Of a stretch of 64,000 nucleotides of DNA, positions 32,815 through 43,860 are shown in pieces (position 1 is the first letter of the stretch; each line of letters starts with the position of its first letter). Origin of the DNA: AV40 sp963817335 (GTDB taxonomy: Bacteria; Verrucomicrobiota; Verrucomicrobiia; Chthoniobacterales; UBA10450); NCBI GenBank assembly GCA_963817335.1, contig CAWFNX010000005.1, positions 1,426,001-1,490,000 on the forward strand, given 5' to 3'. Position numbers and translations under genes: made by a program. The notes under the pieces are model-generated. The model was not told the origin of the DNA. It saw only the letters and a list, made by a program, of their open reading frames with translations, and did no database searches.

Positions 32815-33767
32815 AAATCGTCATCGCCGGCGGGACTGGTCAGATCGGGGCGATTCTTTGTCGTCATTTTTTCGCTGCCGGCGACGAAGTTGTCGTGCTC
32901 ACCCGAAATCCAAGGGCCTACTCGATATGTCGATGCGTGCAATGGGATGGAAAGACTCTGTGCGATTGGACTCGCGAACTCGAAGGGGCCGACGTTGTCA
33001 TTAATCTCGCGGGCAAAAGTGTGAATTGCCGTTATGGCAAAGAAAACCGTCGCGAAATTCTGGAATCGCGGGTTGATTCAGTTCGTGCGATTCGCTGCGC
33101 CCTCGAAGAAGCAAAACAACCGCCGCGGGTTTGGCTCCAGGCAGCGACCGCGACGATTTACGTGCACCGATTTGACGCAGCAAATGACGAACTCACCGGG
33201 ATAATTGGCGGAGACGAGCCCAACGCGCCAGACACCTGGCGTTTCAGCATCGATGTCGCGAAAGCGTGGGAAGCAGCGGCGACCGAGTCTGGTCCATTGC
33301 CCAACACCCGAAGCGTGATCATGCGGTCGGCGATGACTATGAGCCCGGATCGCGGCGGAATTTTCGCCCACCTGCTCGGAGTAGTCCGATTCGGCATCGG
33401 TGGACCGACCGCCGGCGGCCGTCAATTCGTCTCCTGGATTCACGAAACCGATTTCGTTCGTGCAGTAAGATTCTTGATCGACAACGAAGAGCTGAGCGGT
33501 GTCGTCAATATCTGCTCGCCCAATCCGTTGCCGAACTCGGAATTCATGCGGGAGTTGCGCCGGGCGTGGGGGACCAGGATCGCCTTTCCGACGACAAGAT
33601 GGATGTTGGAAATCGGCGCGTTCTTAATGCGGACTGAGAGCGAACTGGTTCTGAAAAGCCGTCGGGTGGTTCCTGCGCGACTTCTTCAGCAGGGTTTCAA
33701 ATTTCAATTTCCCTACTGGCTCGATGCTGCCACCGAACTCTGCGCGCGATACCGCAAAATCAGGTAG
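32811..33767 (+). CDS. TIGR01777-family NAD(P)-dependent epimerase (SDR39U1/YfcH-like)
   Basis: 318 residues. Rossmann start MKIVIAGGTGQIGAILCRHF; INLAGKSVNCRYGKENRREI and SRVDSVRAI are the family signatures, followed by FSIDVAKAWEAA and the C-terminal DUF1731 region (PTTRWMLEIGAFLMRTESEL). Atypical short-chain epimerases of this family have no assigned substrate in most bacteria. It is the last gene of the GbsR operon. The stop TAG (33765-33767) is provided by the GTAG foot of a palindromic element. Confidence 0.88.
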   Translation: MKIVIAGGTGQIGAILCRHFFAAGDEVVVLTRNPRAYSICRCVQWDGKTLCDWTRELEGADVVINLAGKSVNCRYGKENRREILESRVDSVRAIRCALEEAKQPPRVWLQAATATIYVHRFDAANDELTGIIGGDEPNAPDTWRFSIDVAKAWEAAATESGPLPNTRSVIMRSAMTMSPDRGGIFAHLLGVVRFGIGGPTAGGRQFVSWIHETDFVRAVRFLIDNEELSGVVNICSPNPLPNSEFMRELRRAWGTRIAFPTTRWMLEIGAFLMRTESELVLKSRRVVPARLLQQGFKFQFPYWLDAATELCARYRKIR

Positions 33768-33814
33768 CGGCGATTGACCTCAATCGCCATGGCGGTTCGG
33801 TGAACCGCCCCTAC
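33764..33814. repeat. GTAG-bracketed double palindrome ending the epimerase gene
   Basis: GTAG (33764-33767), palindrome GGCGATTGA..TCAATCGCC (33769-33788), palindrome GGCGGTTC-GGT-GAACCGCC (33791-33809), CTAC (33811-33814). It is the reverse complement of the element at 29233-29283 with few changes. Confidence 0.88.
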
Positions 33815-33838
33815 CTCCGCGTTCCCTGCTCCCTGCTC

Positions 33839-35992
33839 TTACCAAATGTTCACGCGTTTGTCCGCGGCCCGCACCATCGGCGCTCCGTCCGGAATGTTGA
33901 ACGCTTTCTGAAACTCCGGCAGATCGGACAGCGGACCGTTCACTCGAAAATGTCCGGGTGAATGCGGATCGGTGTTCAGCCGAAGTTTTTGATCTTCGTC
34001 ACGGATTTTTTGTCGCCAGATTCCGGCAAACGCGAGAAAGAAACGTTGTTCCGGCGTGAAGCCGTCGATTTTCTTGTCCCGATCTTCGGGATGTTTATCG
34101 AGCGCCTTCTGCAAGGCGGCGTAGGCGAGCTTTACTCCGCCGATGTCGGCAATGTTTTCGCCCTGGGTCAACTGGCCATTGACGTGCAGACCCTGCAACG
34201 GCTCGTACTCATTGTATTGATCGACCACCGCCTGAGCGCGTTTCTTGAATTCGTCTGCTGATTGCGGCGTCCACCAGTCGGTCAGATTTCCGACCTTGTC
34301 ATATTGGCGCCCTTGGTCGTCGAAACCGTGCGTCATCTCATGACCAATCACGCAACCGATTCCACCGTAATTCACCGCGTCATCCGCGTTTGCGAAGAAG
34401 AACGGCGGTTGCAAAATACCCGCCGGGAAAACAATCTCGTTCATCTTCGGGTTGTAATACGCGTTCACCGTTGGCGTCGTCATGCCCCATTCGGTGCGAT
34501 CGACCGGTTTACCGATTTTGTTCAGCTCGCGTTTCGCCTCAAACGTCTCCGAGCGCAGCTCGTTCAATACGAATGGACCGCGATCGATCATTAATGTCGA
34601 ATAATCGCGCCACTTTTCCGGGTAACCGATCTTCACCTGGAACGCCGCCAGCTTGTCGAGCGCCTTCTGCTTGGTCGGCTCGTCCATCCATTCAAGCGTC
34701 TTGATCCGGTCACTCAGCGCTTCCTTCAAATTGTTAATGAGCTCCAGCGCGCGCGCTTTGGCCGCCGGCGGGAAATAATCGTTTACGTAAAGTTTGCCCA
34801 GCGCTTCCCCAATCTCGCCGTCCTCGGAAGTGATCACGCGCTTCCACCGCGGCTTCATTTTCTCTGTTCCGCGCAAAGTCTTTTCATTGAAATTGAAATC
34901 TTCGTTCACGAAATCATTGGAGAGGGCCGAGGCCGCGGCGTTGATCAGGTGCCAGCGCAGATAAGTTTTCCAGTCGTCGATCGATGTTGACGTAAACGCC
35001 GTGTTCATTGCCTTGAAGAAATCCGGCTGGTGAACGTCGATGTCGCCGGGATTCGTTAGACCGATTCCGTTGAGATAATCGCCCCAATTCCAATCCGGGG
35101 TGAGCTTTTGCAGCTCGTCCTGAGTCATTTTGTTGTAATTCTTTTGCGGATCCCGCAATTCCACCCGGGTGCGCGACGCCTGAGCCAGCGAAGTTTCCAA
35201 CGCCATGATTTTCCCTGCATCCTCGCCTGCTTTCGCTGCCGGTTCGCCCAGCAGAGTCAACATCTTGGTCACGTGGGCGACGTAAGCCTCCCGCAATTTT
35301 TTCGAAGCGTCGTCCGTCTTCGTATAATAATCGCGGTCCGGCATTCCGAGTCCGCCCTGGATCGCGTGCGCGATCTCTCGCGTACTGTCTTTGTCATCCT
35401 GGCTGGACACGAAGTGGAAGAACGCGTTGACCCCATCCATGTGCAGGTGCGCAATCTCCTTCAGCACGTCATTGCGATCCTTGAGGGCGTCGATCTTCGC
35501 CAATTCATCCTGCAACGGCTTCGTCTTCATCGCTTCGATCGCTTTTTCGTCCATCCCGCTGGCGTAATAATCGCCGACCTTTTTCGTGTCAGGGTCCGCG
35601 CTCTTCGCGGTCGCTGCTTTTTCCGCGATCGCGTGGAGCGCGTCGTTGTTGTGCTCGATCAGCATGTTAAAACTTCCCCAGCGCGTCTGGTCCGGCGGAA
35701 TTTCCGTGCGTTTGATCCAACCGCCGTTCGCGTAAAGAAAAAAATCGTCGGACGGCTTTACTGAAGTGTCGAAGTTCGACTGGTCGATTGGCTTCGCATT
35801 CTCGTCCTTTGCGCTTCCCGCTTCCCCCTTTGCTCCTCCCGTCGGCATCGGCCCGGGATTTTTCACCGACTTCGCGCTTTGTCCGTGGCTCTTGGCGTTC
35901 TTGGTCGGCGGAGTCTTATCCGGTTCCGTCTGTGCGGAGAGCGCAAACGCTGTCGCGAGAGTCAAAAGCGAAGCGAGAATCGATTTCTTCAT
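33839..35992 (-). CDS. M13-family (neprilysin-like) metallopeptidase
   Basis: 717 residues from the ATG at 35992, the start of an evident signal peptide (KKSILASLLTLATAFALSAQ). An ATG 11 codons upstream falls in a repeat and was rejected. After a low-complexity linker the peptidase domain runs from DTSVKPSDDFFLYANGGWIK to the C-terminus. The zinc site is VIGHEMTHGFDDQGRQYD with the third ligand in GENIADIGGVKLAY. M13 enzymes cleave oligopeptides outside the cytoplasm. Substrate-binding NAYYNPKMNEIVFPAG is present. Full family length, all catalytic residues in place. Confidence 0.95.
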   Translation of the reverse strand: MKKSILASLLTLATAFALSAQTEPDKTPPTKNAKSHGQSAKSVKNPGPMPTGGAKGEAGSAKDENAKPIDQSNFDTSVKPSDDFFLYANGGWIKRTEIPPDQTRWGSFNMLIEHNNDALHAIAEKAATAKSADPDTKKVGDYYASGMDEKAIEAMKTKPLQDELAKIDALKDRNDVLKEIAHLHMDGVNAFFHFVSSQDDKDSTREIAHAIQGGLGMPDRDYYTKTDDASKKLREAYVAHVTKMLTLLGEPAAKAGEDAGKIMALETSLAQASRTRVELRDPQKNYNKMTQDELQKLTPDWNWGDYLNGIGLTNPGDIDVHQPDFFKAMNTAFTSTSIDDWKTYLRWHLINAAASALSNDFVNEDFNFNEKTLRGTEKMKPRWKRVITSEDGEIGEALGKLYVNDYFPPAAKARALELINNLKEALSDRIKTLEWMDEPTKQKALDKLAAFQVKIGYPEKWRDYSTLMIDRGPFVLNELRSETFEAKRELNKIGKPVDRTEWGMTTPTVNAYYNPKMNEIVFPAGILQPPFFFANADDAVNYGGIGCVIGHEMTHGFDDQGRQYDKVGNLTDWWTPQSADEFKKRAQAVVDQYNEYEPLQGLHVNGQLTQGENIADIGGVKLAYAALQKALDKHPEDRDKKIDGFTPEQRFFLAFAGIWRQKIRDEDQKLRLNTDPHSPGHFRVNGPLSDLPEFQKAFNIPDGAPMVRAADKRVNIW

Positions 35993-36000
35993 TAATAACT

Positions 36001-36124
36001 GTAGAGGCGGCCGTGTCGGCCGCAAATCGCTTTCGAGTTAACCACGAAGATCAAGTTGTAGCGGTGCCGCCGCGGCGGGAACCGAAACTAATAAACAGGC
36101 GCTCGCCGCGGCGAGCGCCTCTAC
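36001..36124. repeat. Cluster of GTAG-footed palindromes
   Basis: First a single unit: GTAG (36001) with GCGGCCG-TGT-CGGCCGC (36007-36023). Then a paired unit: GTAG (36058-36061), CCGCCGCGGCGG (36067-36078), a perfect 24-bp palindrome AGGCGCTCGCCG/CGGCGAGCGCCT (36097-36120) and CTAC (36121-36124). It fills the divergent gap between the M13 peptidase and the SnoaL-like gene and may affect both 5' leaders. Confidence 0.8.
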
Positions 36125-36187
36125 AACGCTTTTACCATTGCCTTGTCGGCGGACGAGCTTAGGTTGCGCCTAACAAATCATTCCACT

Positions 36188-36631
36188 ATGAAAAAATCCC
36201 TGAGTTATATCGTCGTTTTACTGTTGGCAGGAATCACCGTTTCGTTTGCAAAGACACCGGACACGGACGCAATCAAAGCGAAAGAGACCGCCGCCTGGCA
36301 GGCGTTTAAGGACAAGAAGGCCGACGATTTCAAGAAGGTTGTCGATAAAGATTTCAAAGGCGTTTACGCCGAAGGGATGTCAGACATGGCGAAAGAAGTG
36401 TCCGACATGAGCAAGTGGGACATGAAATCGTTCACCATCGGCGATTTCACATCGTTTTCCGACGAGAAGGACGTGATCGTGACCACCTACACGGTGAAAC
36501 TCGAAGGGACGTATGACGGGCAGGACATGACCGGCACCTACAATTGCGGCTCGGTCTGGAAACAGGAGAGCGGTCAGTGGATGGCGATTTTTCACACTAA
36601 CGTCAAAGCCGAAGCAGCGGTCGCGAAGTAG
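36188..36631 (+). CDS. Exported SnoaL/DUF4440-like protein
   Basis: 147 residues with a signal peptide (SLSYIVVLLLAGITVSFA). The mature part has the NTF2-like order: KAKETAAWQAFKDKKADDFKKVVDKDF, then GDFTSFSDEKDVIVTTYTVKLEG and a terminal GSVWKQESGQWMAIFHTNVKAE, as in DUF4440 proteins. Such proteins bind small ligands or act as isomerases; no specific role can be assigned. The start was set at 36188, the signal peptide start, not the upstream in-frame ATG at 36143. Confidence 0.82.
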   Translation: MKKSLSYIVVLLLAGITVSFAKTPDTDAIKAKETAAWQAFKDKKADDFKKVVDKDFKGVYAEGMSDMAKEVSDMSKWDMKSFTIGDFTSFSDEKDVIVTTYTVKLEGTYDGQDMTGTYNCGSVWKQESGQWMAIFHTNVKAEAAVAK

Positions 36632-36750
36632 CTCGGAGCAGGGAGCGAGGGCAAAGAGGCAAGGGCGAAGAGCCAAGGGCAAAGAGGCAAGGGCGAATAT
36701 CGAGATCGCTGACCGGTGATCGCTGACCTCTGATTTCCGTTTTTGTGGTG

Positions 36751-36767
36751 GCAGGCGTCTCGCCTGC
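36751..36767. repeat. REP-like hairpin GCAGGCG-TCT-CGCCTGC
   Basis: A single palindrome preceded by GTGGTG (a GTAG-like foot). The same palindrome occurs inverted at 53056-53078 with a GTAG foot. Purine-rich low-complexity sequence (GGCAAAGAGGCAAGGGC) lies between it and the preceding gene. Confidence 0.6.
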
Positions 36768-36820
36768 ATCTGCTTAATTTTTCCTTTCTCCTTCTTAATT
36801 TTGCCTTAGCGTAGCGGCGT

Positions 36821-36987
36821 AGTGCGGGGGAGCCGGATGGCTGAGAGGTCCGACGTTTGCGATTGTTGAAACGTTCAGCACTAATAAGCGAGGCGATTAG
36901 GCCGAGCGTGGGTGAGTGTTGGCGCAGAGATAAAGCAAAAAGGACGACCCCTTGAACCTGATGCGGGTAATGCCGACGCAGGGAGGT
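36821..36987 (+). promoter_or_regulatory. TPP (thiamine pyrophosphate) riboswitch upstream of thiC
   Basis: The THI-box consensus is clear: GGGGGAGCCGGATGGCTGAG near the 5' end, and CTTGAACCTGATGCGGGTAA followed by TGCCGACGCAGGGAGG at the 3' end. Between these conserved blocks is about 90 nt forming an extended P3 arm. It lies 38 nt before thiC. TPP binding should reduce thiC expression, either at translation or by termination; no obvious terminator stem with T-run is seen, so translational control is more likely. Confidence 0.93.
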
Positions 36988-37024
36988 CAGCCGTGCTCTT
37001 CAATTTTCACCACGAAGGACACGA

Positions 37025-39166
<2,142 letters not shown>

Positions 39167-39186
39167 TCTGTTAGCCGCCTCGCTCT

Positions 39187-41022
39187 ATGCCGGGACAAAT
39201 CAAAATAGTTGAGGAACCAACGGCGCGGGAAATTCAACTGAAACGGACGGTTAATGTTTCCTTCATAGCCGCCGGCGTCCTGTTTGCGGCAATTGCCATT
39301 GGTTTTGGGGTTTGGTTTGGGAATAACGCGCGCGTTGGAGGAGTTGCAGAAAGGAGCGTTGCCGTTTTGCCCTTCGAAAGTCTGAGCGCCGATCCAGAGG
39401 AAGCGTTTCGCGCCGTGGGCGTTCAAGATCAAATCCAGAGCGACCTGGCCAAGATCGCCGATCTGAAAGTGATCAGCCGGAACTCGGTGATGCAATATCG
39501 GCCGGAGGTTAAACGCAATCTTGGCGAGATCGCGGGCGCTCTTGGAGTTGCTTATGCGGTCGAGGGCGGCGTTCAACGCACGGCCGACCGCGTCCAGGTC
39601 CGTGTCCAACTGATCAATGCGAGGACAGGCACTCGCATTTGGCGAAAAAGTTATGACGGTGCGCTCGACGACGGATTTGCGATTGAAAGCAAAATCGCCA
39701 AAGCCATCGCAGATGAGCTTGGGGCCAGGCTCTCGGCAGTGGAAAAAGAGACAATTGAGGAAAAACCCACCGATAAGCCCCTGGCGTATGAGCGCTATAT
39801 TCGCGCGGGAATTCTTCTCGACGGTATCGCCTTAGATGCGCGTTCTGCAGACCTTCGATACCAGGCAGTGCATCTGCTTGAGCTTGCCGTAGCTCAAGAT
39901 CCAAAATTTCTGCTGGCCTATTGCCGCCTCGGATTTGTGCACCAAGGACTCTATTTCAATGGCTACGACCACACTCCGCTGCGATTAGCCCGGGCAAATG
40001 AAGCGGTGGAGGCTGCACTTCGGCTTGGCCCGGACCGTGGCGAACCGCATCTGGCTGCGGGATTGTTGTACTATTACTGTTATCGCGATTACGACCGGGC
40101 CCGCTCCGAACTGGCGATTGCTCGCCGTCTTCTCTCTAACGAACCGTTGGTCTATGCGACCCTCGGCTGGATCGATCGGCGGCAGGGCCGGTGGCAGGAC
40201 CACTTGCACAATATGAACCGGGCTCTCGAGCTTGATCCGCGTAATGTTTTTATCCTTCACCAGGAGGCCGGTACCTATCAGGTGCTGCGCCGTTACAATA
40301 ATCTAGTGGCGACATTTGACCGGGCCCTGACGGTCACGCCTAACGATGCTGTTGCTCGCGTCGCCAGGGGATTGGCCGAACTGGATTCGAACGCAACTGT
40401 TGAGCCGGGGCAAGCCGCAGTTCAGCAAGTGCTCGCGAACAACCCGGCCGACGGTGTAAAAATCGTCGATCGATGGTTTAACATCGCTCTCTGCGCTCGT
40501 GATGCGAAGGATGCAAAACGCGCTTTGGATTCGATGCTGCAGGAAGGAATAACTTGGGGCGCTAATGTCCGGACCCCGCGCAGCTTTTGCGAAGGCTTAA
40601 CCGCTCGCATGTCCGGGGACAACCAGGCGGCGATGGGTGCATTCGCAGACGCTCGTGAAGAAATGGAAACGGTGCTGCAGAAACAGCCCGATTATGCCGA
40701 GGCGATGTCTGTCCTCGGGATGATCGATGCCGCCCTTGGCAGGAAGCAAGACGCAATACGCGAGGGGCGCCGGGCTGTTGAATTATTGCCGGTAACGAAA
40801 GATGTGATGACTGGTCCGGAGTTAGTGCGAAACCTCGCGCTCATTTACGCTTGGACCGGAGAGAAAGAACTGGCCCTGGATCAAGTCGCTGCTGCTTTGC
40901 AGGGGCCGGGTCCCATAACGTATGGACAGTTACGTTTGAGTCCGTGGTGGGACGCAATTCGGGACGATCCGCGATTTGATAAACTCGTCGAGGAGGCAAA
41001 AAAGCCGGTTAACGCAAAGTAA
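39187..41022 (+). CDS. Membrane-anchored FlgO/TolB-like and TPR protein
   Basis: 611 residues. One TM near the N-terminus (VSFIAAGVLFAAIAIGFGVWF), then a FlgO-like region with SVAVLPFESLSADPEEAFRAVGV, ISRNSVMQYRPEVKRNLGEIA and TGTRIWRKSYD, as in signalling proteins that join this domain to TPRs. Residues about 200-600 are TPR units (AVHLLELAVAQDPKFLLAYC; ALELDPRNVFILHQEAGTYQ; AIREGRRAVELLP). Relatives often carry an N-terminal kinase, cyclase or DNA-binding domain, absent here. Likely an envelope-associated scaffold; its role is not known. Same strand as the YfiR and kinase genes but 88 bp apart. Confidence 0.75.
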   Translation: MPGQIKIVEEPTAREIQLKRTVNVSFIAAGVLFAAIAIGFGVWFGNNARVGGVAERSVAVLPFESLSADPEEAFRAVGVQDQIQSDLAKIADLKVISRNSVMQYRPEVKRNLGEIAGALGVAYAVEGGVQRTADRVQVRVQLINARTGTRIWRKSYDGALDDGFAIESKIAKAIADELGARLSAVEKETIEEKPTDKPLAYERYIRAGILLDGIALDARSADLRYQAVHLLELAVAQDPKFLLAYCRLGFVHQGLYFNGYDHTPLRLARANEAVEAALRLGPDRGEPHLAAGLLYYYCYRDYDRARSELAIARRLLSNEPLVYATLGWIDRRQGRWQDHLHNMNRALELDPRNVFILHQEAGTYQVLRRYNNLVATFDRALTVTPNDAVARVARGLAELDSNATVEPGQAAVQQVLANNPADGVKIVDRWFNIALCARDAKDAKRALDSMLQEGITWGANVRTPRSFCEGLTARMSGDNQAAMGAFADAREEMETVLQKQPDYAEAMSVLGMIDAALGRKQDAIREGRRAVELLPVTKDVMTGPELVRNLALIYAWTGEKELALDQVAAALQGPGPITYGQLRLSPWWDAIRDDPRFDKLVEEAKKPVNAK

Positions 41023-41110
41023 CGGCGCAGTACGTGAATAACGTGGCGTTCGGCCGCGTCCCGCATTCAAATGTATGCTCGTATTAGACGTGCTCCTGTA
41101 TTAACATCGG

Positions 41111-41734
41111 GTGCCTTACAAAGTGCGCATTCCAGGCTTATCGAGTTCGCAGTTTAACTTTCGACGCCTTTGCGCGGTGACAGTCGCATTGCTGATCACG
41201 GCGGTTCAGGCCCGATCCCAGGATGGCTACGCGTATCAATCGCCGGGAGATCTGAAAAGACTCAGCGTCGAAGATCTGCACGGACCGGAATATCAGGTCA
41301 AAGCTTTGTTCCTGTTCAATTTCGCTCAATTCGTCAGTTGGCCGTCCCCTCAACCTTCGGACACTCCTTTTGTGATTGGAATTGTGGGCGACGACCCGTT
41401 CGACTCTTATTTGGATGAAACAGTGCGCGGTGAGAAGGTGAACAATCGTTCGCTAACTACCCAGCGTTTCCGTCGTGGGCGCGACCCGCGGACCTGCAAT
41501 ATCCTGTTCATCAGTCAGTCCGAGCGCGAGCGAGCTGCTCAGATTGTTTCGAACTTGAGAGGCCGCAGCGTGCTGACAGTCAGCGACATCGACGGCTTTG
41601 CCGATTTGGGCGGAATGATCGAACTCTTCACCGAGAACAATAAGATTCGGATGCGAATCAACCTGGAAGCAGTAAAAGCTGCGAACCTGAAAGTGAGCTC
41701 AAAACTGCTTCGTGTCGCCGAAGTGAAGCACTGA
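41111..41734 (+). CDS. YfiR-family periplasmic protein (DUF4154)
   Basis: 207 residues from a GTG start. A signal peptide (LCAVTVALLITAVQARSQ) is followed by the DUF4154 domain: YQVKALFLFNFAQFVSWPS, FVIGIVGDDPF, CNILFISQSERERAAQIV and GGMIELFTENNKIRMRINLEA. In Pseudomonas YfiR is a periplasmic repressor of the CHASE8 protein YfiN, acting in response to redox or envelope stress. Here it lies one base before a CHASE8-containing hybrid histidine kinase, so it probably modulates that sensor. The N-terminus ahead of the signal peptide is long; a later start is possible. Confidence 0.87.
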   Translation: MPYKVRIPGLSSSQFNFRRLCAVTVALLITAVQARSQDGYAYQSPGDLKRLSVEDLHGPEYQVKALFLFNFAQFVSWPSPQPSDTPFVIGIVGDDPFDSYLDETVRGEKVNNRSLTTQRFRRGRDPRTCNILFISQSERERAAQIVSNLRGRSVLTVSDIDGFADLGGMIELFTENNKIRMRINLEAVKAANLKVSSKLLRVAEVKH

Positions 41735-41735
41735 T

Positions 41736-43718
41736 ATGGCGTTCGCGCTGCGCAACATTCCCATCAAGCGCAAATTGATGGTGGTCATTCTGCTGACCAG
41801 TGGATTTGCCATTCTCCTGATGGGCAGTGCGCTCATCACCTACGAGCTAGTCACATTTCGAAGCGCGCTGACCAACAATATCGAAGTCTTGGCCCAAATC
41901 ATCGGCTCCAATAGCACGGCTGCGCTCGCTTTCGACGACCGGCAAAACGCCAACGAGATTCTGAGGGCGGTTGCCGCCGAAAACCAGATCACTGCCGCCG
42001 CAATCTATGATCGAAACGGCCGATTGTTCGCCAGCTTTCCGGAATCGATCACGCCGGCGCAATTACCGCCGGCGCCCGGCCCGGACGGTCATCGATTTGA
42101 CCGATTTCAACTCGTCATGGTCCAGCCGATCTTCCAGGAAGGCGCACGGCTTGGGACGATTTATCTCCAGGCCGATCTTGGCCAGATGTATCGGCGCCTC
42201 TCGGTCTATGGCATTCTACTCTTAGTTGTCGGCGTCTGTTCGTTTCTTGGCGCCATGGCATTGTCCGCCGCGCTTCAACACAATATTTCATCGCCAATTC
42301 TTGAACTGGCCAAAGTAGCGACGGCGGTGTCGGATCGTAATGACTATTCGGTGCGGGCCGCCAAACACGGCGCCGACGAGATCGGGTACCTCACCGACTC
42401 GTTCAACCAAATGCTCGCGCGACTCGGCGAAAGCAACGCGGCGCTCACTGCGAGCGAAGAGCGGTTGAGATTGGCACTGCAAGGAGCTGAAGCGGCCAAC
42501 AGAGAGAAAGATCAATTCCTGGCCATTGTCAGTCATGAGCTTCGCACTCCGCTGACGCCAGCGCTGGCCGCCGCGGCGATGCTCGAAGGCGACAAAACGA
42601 TTTCACCGCAAATGCGAAAAGACTTATCCGTGATCCGTCGCAACATCGAAGTGGAGGCGCGATTGATCGACGACCTTCTCGACATCACTCGGATTGTCCG
42701 TGGCAAGTTGGAACTGCGCCGTCAGGTTGTCGATGTTCGCTCTCTCCTCGAGCACGCGATGCAGAACTATTGTCTCGACGCCGCCGCAAAAAAACAAATT
42801 CGCGTCTCGATGAAAATAACGGCGGCCCAATCCCACGTTCTGGTCGACAGCTCGCGAATGACTCAGGTGTTCTGGAACCTTCTCCAAAACGCCTGCAAGT
42901 TTACTTCCACCGGGGGATCGATCGATGTTCGCGTTTACAACGAAGATCGCCGGCGTCGGTCGCCCAAGGTCATATCAGCCAACGGTGACAAGGATCGACT
43001 GGGCCAACTCGTTGTTGAAGTCTCGGACACCGGGATGGGAATCAGTCCGGAAACTTTGCCGAAGATTTTCAACGCTTTCGAACAAGGCGAGCGGTCGCGA
43101 GGTCAGGGTTTTGGTGGACTCGGTCTCGGGCTGGCCATCAGTCGGGCGATTATCGAACTTCATGACGGATCGATCAGCGCGGCTAGTGAAGGGAAAGGCA
43201 AAGGCGCGACCTTTACTGTCCGATTGCATTGCGTAAAACCGGTGGTGACGGCGGAGACAGATCGGCCGGTAGCCGCGGTATCTGATGCAGTCGCCAGACG
43301 ATCAATGCGGGTTCTTGTTGTAGAAGATCATCCCGACACGGCGGAGCAATTTGCCAGACTGCTGAGACGCGCGGGACACGAAGTCGTCTGCGCTGGAAGC
43401 ATCAAGGAAGCGGAAACCTGCGCGTCGGTCGCCCCGGGCCAAAATCGCGCCTGCGCATTCGACATTCTAATCAGCGATTTGGATTTGCCGGATGGTAGCG
43501 GCCGCGAACTTATGCGAAACCTGGCTCAACGGTATCCGATTCGCGGAATCGTTATCAGCGGCCATGGCATGAAAGAAGATGTCGATGGAAGCATGCAAGC
43601 GGGCTTCTCGTATCACATCACGAAACCAGTGAACTGGGCTGAATTGAAAGCCGTAATCGACAAGATCAGCGACGAAATCTCTCACCAAGCGGCGCCGCCA
43701 CTGTCAAAGCTCGTTTGA
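41736..43718 (+). CDS. CHASE8-HAMP hybrid histidine kinase with C-terminal receiver
   Basis: 660 residues. TM1 (LMVVILLTSGFAILLMGSALI), a periplasmic CHASE8 domain (NNIEVLAQIIGSNSTAALAF; AAAIYDRNGRLFASF), TM2 (VYGILLLVVGVCSFLGAMAL), HAMP (SSPILELAKVATAVSDRNDY), HisKA with phospho-acceptor His267 in AIVSHELRTPLTP, HATPase (N box MTQVFWNLLQNACKF; VVEVSDTGMGISPETLPKIF; GFGGLGLGLAISRAI) and a receiver domain (RVLVVEDHPDTAEQF) with Asp581 in ILISDLDLPDG. Probably senses envelope state via YfiR and passes phosphate to its own receiver; no separate output regulator is adjacent. Confidence 0.93.
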   Translation: MAFALRNIPIKRKLMVVILLTSGFAILLMGSALITYELVTFRSALTNNIEVLAQIIGSNSTAALAFDDRQNANEILRAVAAENQITAAAIYDRNGRLFASFPESITPAQLPPAPGPDGHRFDRFQLVMVQPIFQEGARLGTIYLQADLGQMYRRLSVYGILLLVVGVCSFLGAMALSAALQHNISSPILELAKVATAVSDRNDYSVRAAKHGADEIGYLTDSFNQMLARLGESNAALTASEERLRLALQGAEAANREKDQFLAIVSHELRTPLTPALAAAAMLEGDKTISPQMRKDLSVIRRNIEVEARLIDDLLDITRIVRGKLELRRQVVDVRSLLEHAMQNYCLDAAAKKQIRVSMKITAAQSHVLVDSSRMTQVFWNLLQNACKFTSTGGSIDVRVYNEDRRRRSPKVISANGDKDRLGQLVVEVSDTGMGISPETLPKIFNAFEQGERSRGQGFGGLGLGLAISRAIIELHDGSISAASEGKGKGATFTVRLHCVKPVVTAETDRPVAAVSDAVARRSMRVLVVEDHPDTAEQFARLLRRAGHEVVCAGSIKEAETCASVAPGQNRACAFDILISDLDLPDGSGRELMRNLAQRYPIRGIVISGHGMKEDVDGSMQAGFSYHITKPVNWAELKAVIDKISDEISHQAAPPLSKLV

Positions 43719-43757
43719 TCGGTAGGCCACGAAGGCGGATGACCGTCGAAAGATGAT

Positions 43758-43813
43758 GGAGGGACGCGCTCCGTCGCGTCCCACTTTTCTTGATTACGGC
43801 GCTCAGCGAGCGC
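43758..43813. repeat. GGAG-footed palindrome pair
   Basis: GGAG (43758-43761) with GGGACGCG-CTCCGT-CGCGTCCC (43761-43782), then GCGCTC-AGC-GAGCGC (43799-43813). GGAG is the alternative foot known for REP sequences. It lies in the leader of the 208-residue gene downstream. Confidence 0.65.
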
Positions 43814-43860
43814 GGCCAGAGCATCAAATCTGCTCACTCCCTCGGTCGGCAACAGCATTC

